Origin: Streptomyces sp. NBC_00154
Lineage (GTDB): Bacteria > Actinomycetota > Actinomycetes > Streptomycetales > Streptomycetaceae
Assembly (NCBI RefSeq): GCF_026342835.1
Contig: NZ_JAPEMI010000001.1
Coordinates: 1,432,501 to 1,496,500 of the forward strand
Reading direction: 5' to 3'
Length of the DNA stretch: 64,000 nucleotides
The notes below the pieces were generated by a model. That model did not search any database. It saw nothing but the letters and a program-made list of their open reading frames with translations, and was not told the origin of the DNA. Position 1 is the stretch's first letter. Every line of letters begins with the position of its first letter. Below are positions 31,817 to 41,421 of this stretch, in pieces. The position numbers were made by a program, and so were the translations under genes.

Positions 31817-33643
31817 TTGACCGGGGGTTGGGGAAAAGTCGCCGTCGTCGGGGGCGGGCCCGCAGGGCTGTTCCTGGCGCGATTGATCCGTAGAGCGAGA
31901 CCTGCTGCATCGGTCGACGTGTACGAGCAGAACGCGCCCGACGAGGCATTCGGCTTCGGCGTGGTCTTCTCGGCCCGCACCATGTCCGAGCTGTGGAAGA
32001 ACGACCAGGAGACCCATGCGCGCATCGTCGCTGCGAGCGTGGCCGTGTCGGACATGGAATTGCGGCATCCGCGGGCCACGCTGCGGTATGGGGGCTTCGA
32101 CTTCTCCAGCATTTCCCGCCGGGAGCTGCTGCTGATCCTGCAGGAGCAGGCCGCCGAGGCCGGTGCCACACTCCACTTCGGGCACCCGGCGGCGCCCGGC
32201 AGCATCGACGAGGCCGACGTCGTGGTCTACGCGGACGGGGCGAACTCCTCCCACCGGGACGCGCGTCCGGGGCGTTTCGGCACGACCGTCCGGCACGGTG
32301 CGTCCCCGTACATGTGGCTGGGGACGCACGCCCCGTTCGACGCGGCGACCTTCTCGTTCGTCGAAACGGAGAACGGGCACTTCGCCGCCCACGCGTACCC
32401 CTATGCGGACGGTATGGCGACGGTGGTCATCGAGTGCGATCCCGGCACGTGGAAGGCATCCGGGATGGACCGCACCGGGGACTTCTCGCGGAACTCGGGC
32501 GGCAGCGACGAGGAGGCCCTGGGCCATCTCGGTGAGCTCTTCGCCGAACACCTCGGCGGACACGAGCTCATCGGCAACCGGAGCCGGTGGGCCACCTTCC
32601 GGACCGTGCACAACGAGCGCTGGTCCGACGGGAATGCGGTCCTGCTGGGCGACGCCGCCCATACCGCGCACTTCACGGTCGGCTCCGGCACCAAGATGGC
32701 GATGGAGGATGCGATCGCCCTTGCGGCGGCCCTCCGGCGGAACACCGATCCGGGATCGGCCTTTGCCGAGTACGAGCGGGAACGCCGCGGCCCGGTCGCC
32801 CGCACCCAGGAGCTGGCGGAGCCGAGCATGCGCTGGTGGGAGACGTTCGGGCGGCGTCTGCACATGGCGCCCGCCCAGTTCGGCCTGCACTTCATGACCC
32901 GGACCTCCGCACTGTCCTACGAGGGGATGCGCCGCCGCTTCCCCGACCGCGTCGACGAGGCCGAGACCGCCTACCGGACGTCAGGAGGCGCTGTCGGGGC
33001 GGAGCTCGTGGCAGCGGCCGGGGCCGTCCCGCAGCTGAGCGCGGTCGCGGCGCCCCTTCTGATGGGTTCCGTCCGGCTCCGCAACCGCCTGGTCGAGGTG
33101 GTGCCCGAGGCCTGTGGCGACCCGACGGCCGCCGTCCGCGCCGCCGAGGCGCGGGGAGCAGCCCTGGTCCTCGTCCGAGAGGCGCGCCCGGAGGCGGGGC
33201 CGCAGGGGCAGCCCGGGCATCGGCCTCCGGTCGCCCTCGGCCGGCTCGTACCGCCTGACCCGCAGGCGGCGGACCTCGAAGCGGTAGGCCTTCCCCCGCT
33301 CTTCGCCGAGATGGAGTGCCCACCGGCCGACGAGTGGTCGCCGGCCGGCGACGACCTGATGGCGGCCGTGCGGGCACTGGTGGCCCGCGGGGTGGAGGGC
33401 GTACTCCTGACCACGGGCGCCGGGCAGCCCCCCGGGTGGCACAGGCTGCTCGGGCACGCCGGCCGGATCAGGACCGAGGCCGGTGCCGCGGTCGCGGTCA
33501 CGGCACCCGGTGGGTGGGCGCCGGACCCGCACGGGACGGCGGCTGCCGACTCGTGGCCGACCCGGATCCATCTGGCTCTGATCACCGGACGGATCGATCT
33601 GATCGCGTCCGCTCCCCCGGCAGGGACCGGCACGACCGCATAG
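31817..33643 (+). CDS. FAD aryl-CoA monooxygenase (salicylyl-CoA 5-hydroxylase/anthraniloyl-CoA monooxygenase-like) with eroded C-terminal OYE domain
   Basis: A 608-residue flavoprotein. Residues 1-400 are a group A monooxygenase: VAVVGGGPAGLFLARLIRRA for the ADP part of FAD, GFGVVFSARTM, and VLLGDAAHTAHFTVGSG (GD motif). This pattern is closest to SdgC and anthraniloyl-CoA monooxygenases, which hydroxylate aryl-CoA thioesters. The rest resembles the start and end of an Old Yellow Enzyme barrel (GSVRLRNRLVEV; GQPPGWHRLLGHAGRIRTEAG) but is about half size and lacks the usual His pair. The TTG start has GAGGGGG upstream. Likely hydroxylates the CoA ester of the PKS product. Confidence 0.75.
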   Translation: MTGGWGKVAVVGGGPAGLFLARLIRRARPAASVDVYEQNAPDEAFGFGVVFSARTMSELWKNDQETHARIVAASVAVSDMELRHPRATLRYGGFDFSSISRRELLLILQEQAAEAGATLHFGHPAAPGSIDEADVVVYADGANSSHRDARPGRFGTTVRHGASPYMWLGTHAPFDAATFSFVETENGHFAAHAYPYADGMATVVIECDPGTWKASGMDRTGDFSRNSGGSDEEALGHLGELFAEHLGGHELIGNRSRWATFRTVHNERWSDGNAVLLGDAAHTAHFTVGSGTKMAMEDAIALAAALRRNTDPGSAFAEYERERRGPVARTQELAEPSMRWWETFGRRLHMAPAQFGLHFMTRTSALSYEGMRRRFPDRVDEAETAYRTSGGAVGAELVAAAGAVPQLSAVAAPLLMGSVRLRNRLVEVVPEACGDPTAAVRAAEARGAALVLVREARPEAGPQGQPGHRPPVALGRLVPPDPQAADLEAVGLPPLFAEMECPPADEWSPAGDDLMAAVRALVARGVEGVLLTTGAGQPPGWHRLLGHAGRIRTEAGAAVAVTAPGGWAPDPHGTAAADSWPTRIHLALITGRIDLIASAPPAGTGTTA

Positions 33644-33776
33644 GCCGTCGTCCGGCCCTTCCCCCATCCCTTCCCACCTGATTCGTCGACGCGGGCCCGC
33701 CCCATGCCCTGAGGGTCCGGACTGACGCCCCATGGAATCCGTTTTGACCACATTTCAGCGTAAGGGAGACGAGCGT

Positions 33777-36700
33777 ATGTCCGAGACCAACGCACTGCCT
33801 GCCGACGAGGGCAGCGGGACCGAACCGATCGCGATCATCGGCATGGGATGCCGATTCGCCGGTGGCGCCCACTCGCCCGAGGAATTCTGGAACATGCTCA
33901 TCGAGGGCCGGGACGGCGTCGCGGAGATCCCCGAGGAGCGCTGGGCCGAGTACGTCGAGGCGAGCGCAGAGAACGCCGCGGCACTGCGGAACACGACCCG
34001 GGTAGGCGCGTTCCTGGACGACGTGGCGGGATTCGACGCGGGCTTCTTCGGAATCCTGCCCCGCGAGGCCGAGCAGATGGACCCGCAGCACCGCCTCATG
34101 CTCGAGGTGGCGTGGGAGGCCCTTGAGCACGCCGGTGTTCCACCGCACCTGCTCGCCGGCGGTGACACCGGTGTCTACGTGGGCATCGGCACCGAGGACT
34201 ACGGCCGACGGCTGATGGAGGACCTGCCCCGGATCGAGGCATGGACCGGCATCGGCGCGGTCCACTGCGCCGCGGCCAACCGGATCTCGTACCACCTGGA
34301 CCTGCGCGGACCCAGCATGGCGGTGGACACCGCGTGCTCCGCCTCGCTGGTGGCTCTGCACCTCGCCTGCCAGGCGCTTGCCACGGGTGAGACCTCGCTG
34401 GCCATTGCCGGTGGGGTCAACGCGATGGTGCACCCGGCCGTCACGATGATCATGGACGCCGCAGGTGCCTGTTCCTCTGACGGGCGTTCGAAATCCTTCG
34501 ACTCCACCGCGGACGGCTACGGCCGGGGTGAGGGCGCCGGCGCCCTCGTGCTCAAGCGGCTCTCGGACGCGGTGACCGACGGCGACCGGGTGCTGGCCGT
34601 CGTCCGAGGAACCGGCATCATGCAGGACGGCCGCACCAACGGGATCATGCAGCCCAGCCGGGAGGCACAGGCCGACCTGCTGCGGCACACCTACCGGACC
34701 GCCGGGATCGCCCCGAGCTCGATCGGGTACGTCGAGGCGCACGGCACCGGGACCAACGTGGGCGACCCCATCGAGGCCGGGGCCCTGTCCGAGGTCCTCA
34801 GCACCGACCGGCCCGAGGGACAGCCCCTGCTGATCGGCTCCGTCAAGACCAACATCGGGCATCTGGAAGCGGGCGCGGGCGTCGCCGGCGTCATCAAGGC
34901 CGTCCTGGCGCTTCAGCACGGCGAGATCCCGCCAAGCCTGAACTGCACCGACCCGAATCCGGCCATCCCGTGGGACACCAACGGTCTGAAGGTCGTCACC
35001 GAGCCCACCGGCTGGCCCGCTTCGGACCGGCCGCGGCGCGCCGGAGTCTCCGGCTACGGCTTCGGCGGCACCATCGGCCACGTCATCCTGGAGGAGCCCG
35101 CCCGGACCGCCGCGGGATCGGCGGGAGCGGGCGCGAAGGCGGGCAGCGGCCATCACGCGCCGTGGCTGTTCCCCGTGTCGGGGGCATCCAGGGCCGGGCT
35201 GCGGGCCAACGCGTCCCGCCTCGCCGACTGGCTCGACGAAGCCGGCGGCGAGGTGTCACTGGACACCGTCGGCCACACCCTGGCCGCGCGGCGCTCGCAC
35301 CTGAGCCACCGTGGCGCGGTAGTGGCCGCGGACCGTGCCGGACTCGTCACCTCCCTGCGCTCCCTCGCCGCCGGCGAGGAGATCGCGGGTGTGACCACCG
35401 GCATCGTGGAGGGGCATTCGAAGAACGCCGTGTGGGTCTTTGCCGGGCAAGGGGCGCAGTGGATCGGCATGGGCCGTGATCTGCTGGGCGCGGAGCCCGC
35501 CTTCGCGAAGGTCATCGACGAACTCGGTCCCGTCTATGAGGAGGAGCTGGGCTTCACCGCCCGCGCGATCCTTGAGGGCGACACCCTGGAGGGCCCCGAG
35601 GTCCTGCAGCCGGTGACGTACGCCGTCCAGGTCGGCCTCGCCGCGACGTGGCGCTCCCTCGGTGTGGAACCCGCAGCGGTCATCGGCCACTCGATCGGTG
35701 AGCTCGCGGCGGCCGTGACGGCCGGCGGCATGTCCCTGCTCGACGGTGCTCGGCTGGTCTGCCGCCGGGCCCTGATGATGCGTCCGGCAGCCGGCAAGGG
35801 TGCGATGGCCCTGGTGAACCTCTCCTTCGAGGAGGCGACGGAGCGCCTCGCCGGCCGATCCGGCGTCACGGCTGCCATCTCCGCGTCGCCCATCTCCACG
35901 GTGATCGCCGGAAGCGCCGCCGCCGTCGAGGAGACCGTGCGGACGTGGGAGGCGCAGGGGGAACTGGTCGTCCGCAGGGTCCAGGCCGACATCGCCTTCC
36001 ACTCCTCGGAGATGGACCCGTTCGCGGCCGAACTGCCCTCCGTGATGCATGACCTGACCGGTGGCAGGCCCGAGGTCACGTTCTACTCCACGTCGCTGGA
36101 CGACCCTCGGGCGGACGTCGGACTCGGCGCCTCGTACTGGCCGGGGAATCTGCGCAACCCGGTGCGGTTCTCCCAGGCCGTGACCGCGGCGGTCGAGGAC
36201 GGGCACCGGCACTTCCTGGAGGTGTCGAGCCACCCGATCGTGTCCCACTCCGTCAACGAGACCCTCGGCGAGCTCGGCATCGACGATGCCGTGGCGGTCG
36301 GGACGCTCCGCCGCAACACGCCGGACCGGGTCACCCTGCTGGGCAATCTGGCCGCTCTGCACTGCGCCGGTGTGGCCGCCGACCTCGGCGCCCTGTTCAC
36401 GGGCACGACTCTCGCGGAGCTGCCCTCCGTGGCATGGCAGCACCAGACGTACTGGAAGGACACGCGCCCCGGTAGCGGCCGACGGGTGCTGCAGCACGAC
36501 CCGAAGGTCAACACCCTGCTCGGCGGCGCGACCAGGATCGCCGGCAGCACTCCGCTGTGGCTGTGGCAGACGCACCTGGACGAGGAGAGCCGCCCGTACC
36601 CGGGCCACCATCCGGTCCACAACGTGGAGATCATCCCGGCTGCGGTGCTGATGAACACGTTCCTGGAGGCCCTGGCGCAGACCGGGTTGTCCGCGCCCGG

Positions 36701-39134
36701 CGGCCGACGCCCCGCGCTGGTCGACGTGGCCCTGAAGGTGCCCGTCGCCGTCTCCGTACCGCGTGACATCCAGATCTCCTATCAGGACTCGACTCTGCGG
36801 CTGTCCTCCCGAATCAACGAGGAGGGCACCCAGGAGACCGAGGAATCGTGGCTCACCCACACCACCGCCTCGATCGATCCGGCCGGCGGCGTACTGGAGG
36901 ATCGCTTCGACCTCGACGAGGCACGGGCCCGTTGCAGCGAACCGGTGAGCACGGACTACGTCCTGGAGCGAGTGGCCCAGATCGGTGTGGCCGGTATGGG
37001 TTTCCCCTGGGAGATCCAGGAACTGCGGCGCGGCGGCCCCGACGAGCTGTTCGCCGTGATCGACACCGGCGAACCGGGGACAGCCACCTGGGCCTCGCTG
37101 CTCGACGGTGCGATGACGGTCACCTCGGTGCTGTTCCTCGGCGAACCGGTGCTGCGGATGCCCTCGCACATCGCGCGACTCGCGCTGATCGGTGAGCCGC
37201 CGCAGCGGGCGAACGTCCAAGTCCGGGCGGGCGAGGGCGAGGCCGGGGCGGACACACTCGACGTGGTCGTCGCCGACATGGACGGCAACGTGATCGCCAA
37301 TGTCACCGGGATCCGCCTCACCGTCCTGACCGGCGACCCGGGCGCCACTGCCGCGCCCCGCCAAATCGTCCACGAGATCGTCTGGCGTCCGCTCGAACTG
37401 CCCGCTGCCCGTCCGCTGGACACCGTGGTCGCCGTCGGCGGGCACCCGGCGTCGGACGAGGCACTTGCACAGGACTGCGCCCGGGCGGGGCTGGAGTTCC
37501 TCTCCGTACCCGGTCCGGACGGACTTGAGGCTGTCGGGGCCCGGCTCACCGACACCACCGCGGTCCTGGTGACCCCGGCGGCGCCGGCGGCCGACGACGC
37601 CCTGGGCCGGGCTGCCCACGACTCGGCCTGGGAACTCGGGCGTTCGGTACAGCAGATAGTCGCCGTCGCGGCGGGGCGGCCCCGGATCTGGTCCGTCACC
37701 ACCGGAGTGCGTGAGAGCGCGGACCGCAACGCCCTGGCCCAGTCGCCGGCCTGGGGCATCGGCCGGATCGTCGCGGCCGAGCACCCCGACCTGTGGGGTG
37801 GGATCGTCGACCTGGATCCGGCCGAGCCGGAGGCCTTCGGCCCGCTTCTGGAGGTGCTGCGCACCCGTCCCGAAGCCGACGTGATCGCGATCCGCGACGG
37901 CCTGGCGACGGCCTCGGTACTCGTGGCCGTGGGCGACAAGCCGGAGCGGAGCGCGGTCGAGTGCCGGCCCGAGGGGACCTATCTGGTGACGGGCGGTCTC
38001 GGCGCGCTGGGTCTTGAGGTGTCGCGCTGGCTGGCCGGCCGGGGCGCCCGCCGACTGGTCCTGGCCGGACGCCGCCGCTTCCCGGAGCGTTCGGAATGGG
38101 ACGCCCAGCAGGATCCGGAGGTCCGTGGCCAGATCGAGGCCGTGCGTGCCCTGGAGGGCCTCGGCGTCACCGTCGCCGTGGTGTCCCTGGACATCTCCGA
38201 CGCGGAGCAGGCGCGGAAGGTGCTCAGCTCGGCCGAGCTCGGACTGCCACCGATCCGGGGTGTGGTGCACGCGGCCGGTGTCGTCGACGGCCAGATGGTC
38301 GTCGACCTGGAGGAGGACTCGCTCCGCAAGGTCCTGCAGCCCAAGGTGGACGGCGCACTGGTGCTCAACGAGCTCTTCCCCGCCGGCAGCGTCGACTTCA
38401 TGGTCCTGTTCTCCTCCTGCGGCTACCTCTTCCAGTTCCCCGGTCAGGCCTCCTACGGATCGGCGAACGCCTTCCTGGACTCGCTGGCCAGGCATCGGCG
38501 AGCCGCCGGCCACGACGACACGGTCAGCTTCGGCTGGACATCCTGGCGGGGCCTGGGCATGTCGGCCTCGTCCGAGTTCATCTCGGCCGAGCTCGCCGCG
38601 TTCGGGCACGCCGAGATCTCGGCCACCGAGGCCCTGCGGGCCTGGGAGTACGCCGAGCGGTTCGGGGCCTCGCACTACGCGGTGTTCCGGCAGATCGCGA
38701 TGGACGGCGGCCCGCGCCGGATCCCGTTGACACAGGAACTCGCCGAGGTGGGCGACAGCGCCGGGACGGACGGGACCGAAGGCCAGGACTGGACGCAGTA
38801 CGAGGCGCAGGAGCTGCTCGCACTGCTCGTCGACGAGGTGCGCCGACAGGTGGCGGCCGAGATCAAGCTGGCTCCCGAAGAGCTCGATCTGCAACGCCCG
38901 CTGCTGGAGATGGGGCTCGACTCGGTGATGACGGTGGCCGTGCGCCGCCGCCTGGAGCGGCTGTTCCGACTGAGCCTGCCGGCGACTCTGCTGTGGAACC
39001 GGCCTACGGTCCTCGCGATCGCCGAGTACCTGGTGGAATGCCTCGCTCCGGTCGAGACCGCCGCTGAGGGGGACGCTGCCCCCGAAGCCACCGCCGGAGC
39101 AGGAATACCGGCGCCGGTGGTGACCGGCGTATGA
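33777..39134 (+). CDS. Iterative type I PKS, 6-methylsalicylic-acid-synthase type (KS-AT-DH/TH-KR-ACP)
   Basis: Multidomain synthase of 1785 residues building a salicylate-type aromatic acid from malonyl-CoA. KS: Cys187 in DTACSASL, then VEAHGTGT and KTNIGHLEAGAG. AT: GQGAQW and Ser639 in GHSIGE, with IAFHS favouring malonyl. DH/thioester-hydrolase: His945 in HPVHNVEIIP and Asp in LLDGAMT. KR: VTGGLGALG near 1400 and YGSANAFL near 1560. ACP: Ser1716 in GLDSVMT. Domain order and the PYPG-HxxxxxEIxPAAxLxNTFL stretch match 6-MSA synthases rather than orsellinate synthases, which lack KR. In the DH motif HxxxGxxxxP the Gly is Asn949. The ATG at 33777 follows AAGGGAGA. Confidence 0.88.
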   Translation: MSETNALPADEGSGTEPIAIIGMGCRFAGGAHSPEEFWNMLIEGRDGVAEIPEERWAEYVEASAENAAALRNTTRVGAFLDDVAGFDAGFFGILPREAEQMDPQHRLMLEVAWEALEHAGVPPHLLAGGDTGVYVGIGTEDYGRRLMEDLPRIEAWTGIGAVHCAAANRISYHLDLRGPSMAVDTACSASLVALHLACQALATGETSLAIAGGVNAMVHPAVTMIMDAAGACSSDGRSKSFDSTADGYGRGEGAGALVLKRLSDAVTDGDRVLAVVRGTGIMQDGRTNGIMQPSREAQADLLRHTYRTAGIAPSSIGYVEAHGTGTNVGDPIEAGALSEVLSTDRPEGQPLLIGSVKTNIGHLEAGAGVAGVIKAVLALQHGEIPPSLNCTDPNPAIPWDTNGLKVVTEPTGWPASDRPRRAGVSGYGFGGTIGHVILEEPARTAAGSAGAGAKAGSGHHAPWLFPVSGASRAGLRANASRLADWLDEAGGEVSLDTVGHTLAARRSHLSHRGAVVAADRAGLVTSLRSLAAGEEIAGVTTGIVEGHSKNAVWVFAGQGAQWIGMGRDLLGAEPAFAKVIDELGPVYEEELGFTARAILEGDTLEGPEVLQPVTYAVQVGLAATWRSLGVEPAAVIGHSIGELAAAVTAGGMSLLDGARLVCRRALMMRPAAGKGAMALVNLSFEEATERLAGRSGVTAAISASPISTVIAGSAAAVEETVRTWEAQGELVVRRVQADIAFHSSEMDPFAAELPSVMHDLTGGRPEVTFYSTSLDDPRADVGLGASYWPGNLRNPVRFSQAVTAAVEDGHRHFLEVSSHPIVSHSVNETLGELGIDDAVAVGTLRRNTPDRVTLLGNLAALHCAGVAADLGALFTGTTLAELPSVAWQHQTYWKDTRPGSGRRVLQHDPKVNTLLGGATRIAGSTPLWLWQTHLDEESRPYPGHHPVHNVEIIPAAVLMNTFLEALAQTGLSAPGGRRPALVDVALKVPVAVSVPRDIQISYQDSTLRLSSRINEEGTQETEESWLTHTTASIDPAGGVLEDRFDLDEARARCSEPVSTDYVLERVAQIGVAGMGFPWEIQELRRGGPDELFAVIDTGEPGTATWASLLDGAMTVTSVLFLGEPVLRMPSHIARLALIGEPPQRANVQVRAGEGEAGADTLDVVVADMDGNVIANVTGIRLTVLTGDPGATAAPRQIVHEIVWRPLELPAARPLDTVVAVGGHPASDEALAQDCARAGLEFLSVPGPDGLEAVGARLTDTTAVLVTPAAPAADDALGRAAHDSAWELGRSVQQIVAVAAGRPRIWSVTTGVRESADRNALAQSPAWGIGRIVAAEHPDLWGGIVDLDPAEPEAFGPLLEVLRTRPEADVIAIRDGLATASVLVAVGDKPERSAVECRPEGTYLVTGGLGALGLEVSRWLAGRGARRLVLAGRRRFPERSEWDAQQDPEVRGQIEAVRALEGLGVTVAVVSLDISDAEQARKVLSSAELGLPPIRGVVHAAGVVDGQMVVDLEEDSLRKVLQPKVDGALVLNELFPAGSVDFMVLFSSCGYLFQFPGQASYGSANAFLDSLARHRRAAGHDDTVSFGWTSWRGLGMSASSEFISAELAAFGHAEISATEALRAWEYAERFGASHYAVFRQIAMDGGPRRIPLTQELAEVGDSAGTDGTEGQDWTQYEAQELLALLVDEVRRQVAAEIKLAPEELDLQRPLLEMGLDSVMTVAVRRRLERLFRLSLPATLLWNRPTVLAIAEYLVECLAPVETAAEGDAAPEATAGAGIPAPVVTGV

Positions 39135-40837
39135 CGACCGTGGAGGAGGGGGTCGCCGGCACGTCCGGCGGCCGTGCCCCCCGCAGTACTCCGCAGCCCG
39201 GGACGGTGCCGTGGCCTGCCGCGTATGCGGCGCGCTACCGGGCGGCAGGACATTGGGCGGACCGGCCGCTCGGCCACTGGACGCGGCGGTGGGCGCAGAC
39301 GTACGGCAATCGGACCGCGCTGGTGGACGGCGAGATCCGGCTCACCTACCGCGAGCTGGCCGCCCATGCGGACGCGCTGGCCGTGGCCCTGCGCGAGCGG
39401 GGCCTGCACCGGGGCGACCGGATCCTCGTCCAGTTGCCCAACTCGTGGGAGTTCGTGGCCCTGATGCTGTCCTGCTTCAGATCCGGAGTCGTACCGGTTC
39501 TGGTGCTGACCGCACACCGTGAGCACGAACTCGACTACCTGCTCCGCCATACCGAGGCCAAGCTCATCGTGGTGCCGGACCGCTGGCGGGACTTCGACCA
39601 CCAGGACCTGGCCGCGCGACTCGCCGAAGCCGTCCCGTGGGAGTGCGGTGTGCTGGTGAAGGGTACGACGGCCGACGCGGCGCATCTGGACCTGGGGCGG
39701 ATCCTGGCCTGCGGTCCCGGCGCGCCGGAGCGCATCCGTGAGCTCGATGCCGATCCGCCCCACCCCGATGACATCGCGCTCTTCCTGCTGTCCGGCGGGA
39801 CGACGGGTCTGCCGAAGCTGATAGCCCGTACGCACAACGACTACGGGTACAACGTCCGGCGCAGCGCGGAGGTCTCGGGCTTCGGCTCCACGACAGTGTT
39901 CCTGGCCGCACTGCCGGTCGGACACAACGCCGTTCTCGGCTGCCCGGGAATCCTCGGCACCCTGTCCGGCGGCGGCACGGTCGTCCTGGTGCCGTCCCCG
40001 CAGCCGCGTACCGCGTTGGCCGCCATGGAGGCGGAACGCGTCACCGATGTGGCGGTCGTGCCGGCGGTCGCCCGGCAATGGGTGGCGGAGGCGGCGGGCG
40101 GCGGGTACGACCTCGGCAGCCTCCGGCTGGTGACCATCGGCGGCTCGGTGGTCGACCCGGAACTGGCCCGGCGGGTGCGCGACGGACTCGGTGGGCAACT
40201 GCAGCAGCTCTACGGGATGGCGGAGGGCTTGCTCTGCTGCACCCGACCGGACGACCCGGACGACCTGGTGCTCGGTACCCAAGGCCGACCCGTCAGCCCC
40301 GACGACGAGCTGCTGGTCGTGGACGAACAGGACCGTCCGGTGCCGCTCGGCGAGGTGGGAGAGCTGCTGACCCGCGGCCCGTACACGCCGCGTGGCTACT
40401 ACCGGGCGGCCGAACACAACACCCACGCGTTCACACGAGACGGCTGGTTCCGCACCGGGGATCTCGTGCGACTGCACCCCGGCGGCAATCTGACCGTCGA
40501 GGGCCGGCGCAAGGAACTGATCAACCGGGGTGGGGAGAAGGTCTCCGCCGAGGAGGTCGAGAACCTCACCCGCCTGCTCGTCGGGGTCGACCGCGTGGTC
40601 GCGGTGCCGGTGCCCGACAAACAGTTCGGTGAGCGGGTCTGCCTGGTCGTGGTGCCTGCCCCCGGCGCACAGGCCCCCTCACTCAGCGACGTACGGCAGC
40701 GCTTCGTCCGGCACGGAGTGGCGCACTACAAGCTTCCGGAACAGCTGGAGATCCTCACCGACCTGCCGCTGACCCCGGTCGGCAAGGTCGACAAGAAGGC
40801 CATCCGCGAACGACTTGCAACAGAGGAGAAGTCATGA
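39131..40837 (+). CDS. Aryl-acid AMP ligase (EntE/DhbE-like)
   Basis: Adenylate-forming enzyme of 568 residues, overlapping the PKS stop by 4 bp (ATGA). It aligns with 2,3-dihydroxybenzoate/salicylate-AMP ligases from the start (NRTALVDGEIRLTYREL). The P-loop is LLSGGTTGLPKLIARTHNDY, A5 is LQQLYGMAEGLL, and the final lysine is in LTPVGKVDKKAIRE. Probable role: activate the PKS-derived salicylate-type acid as adenylate, then load it onto CoA or a carrier protein. No free-standing carrier is seen nearby, which favours CoA. The substrate is inferred. Confidence 0.85.
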   Translation: MTTVEEGVAGTSGGRAPRSTPQPGTVPWPAAYAARYRAAGHWADRPLGHWTRRWAQTYGNRTALVDGEIRLTYRELAAHADALAVALRERGLHRGDRILVQLPNSWEFVALMLSCFRSGVVPVLVLTAHREHELDYLLRHTEAKLIVVPDRWRDFDHQDLAARLAEAVPWECGVLVKGTTADAAHLDLGRILACGPGAPERIRELDADPPHPDDIALFLLSGGTTGLPKLIARTHNDYGYNVRRSAEVSGFGSTTVFLAALPVGHNAVLGCPGILGTLSGGGTVVLVPSPQPRTALAAMEAERVTDVAVVPAVARQWVAEAAGGGYDLGSLRLVTIGGSVVDPELARRVRDGLGGQLQQLYGMAEGLLCCTRPDDPDDLVLGTQGRPVSPDDELLVVDEQDRPVPLGEVGELLTRGPYTPRGYYRAAEHNTHAFTRDGWFRTGDLVRLHPGGNLTVEGRRKELINRGGEKVSAEEVENLTRLLVGVDRVVAVPVPDKQFGERVCLVVVPAPGAQAPSLSDVRQRFVRHGVAHYKLPEQLEILTDLPLTPVGKVDKKAIRERLATEEKS

Positions 40838-41421
40838 CCGAACTGCACCCCGGTGGGGGGCTGCGTCTGGGCGGCGTCGACCACATCGCTCTCGTCACCT
40901 GGGATCCGGCGGCGACGTGCGACTTCTACACCCAGGTTCTCGGCCTGCCGCTGGTCCACGCCATCACGGCGACGGGCTGGCTCAAGGAGGAGTTCCCCGA
41001 TTTCGTCCACTTCTTCTTCGAGTTGGGCAAGGGCAACTACCTCGCGTTCTTCTACTTCTTCGGCCTCCCGGAGGAGGAACCGGCCGGTGACCTCATGCAC
41101 CGGTCCCGGCACCTGGCATTCCACGTGGACACCGAGGAGGAGATGCTCGCCTGGCGGGAGAAGATCAAGTCACACGGTGTGCGGGTGACCCACCCGATGC
41201 AGCACGAACTCCTCGAGTCGATCTACTTCGACGACCCCAACGGCATTCAGCTGGAGATCGCCCGGCCGCTCCGCCCGTTCGGCGACGTCGATGCCAGGGA
41301 CGCCGAGCTCACCCTCGTGGCCCTGGCAGACGTGGCGGGCAAGGCCGATGCCACGGTGCAGGACATGTGGCGCCGCAAGGCGGAGATCGTCCGTACCCAC
41401 GCGGGAAAGGAGAACAGCTGA
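40834..41421 (+). CDS. VOC-family metalloenzyme (glyoxalase/extradiol dioxygenase fold)
   Basis: A 195-residue vicinal-oxygen-chelate protein. The first half begins LGGVDHIALVTWDPAATCDF and the second RSRHLAFHVDTEEEMLAW. Candidate metal ligands are His17, His93 (or His97) and Glu141 (in QLEIARP), the classic His-His-Glu set. It could cleave or isomerise a hydroxylated aromatic; the reaction cannot be told from sequence. A C-terminal extension of about 50 residues follows the usual fold. It overlaps the ligase gene by 4 bp and the next gene by 1 bp. Confidence 0.75.
   Translation: MTELHPGGGLRLGGVDHIALVTWDPAATCDFYTQVLGLPLVHAITATGWLKEEFPDFVHFFFELGKGNYLAFFYFFGLPEEEPAGDLMHRSRHLAFHVDTEEEMLAWREKIKSHGVRVTHPMQHELLESIYFDDPNGIQLEIARPLRPFGDVDARDAELTLVALADVAGKADATVQDMWRRKAEIVRTHAGKENS

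Noticed and set aside
35256..38894. A minus-strand open frame of over 1200 codons antisense to the PKS
   Set aside because: Composition is that of a high-GC shadow frame with no recognisable domain, and the opposite strand encodes a complete PKS.
33777..39134. Orsellinic acid synthase assignment for the PKS
   Set aside because: A complete KR domain with VTGGLGALG and an active-site Tyr region is present, which orsellinate synthases lack.
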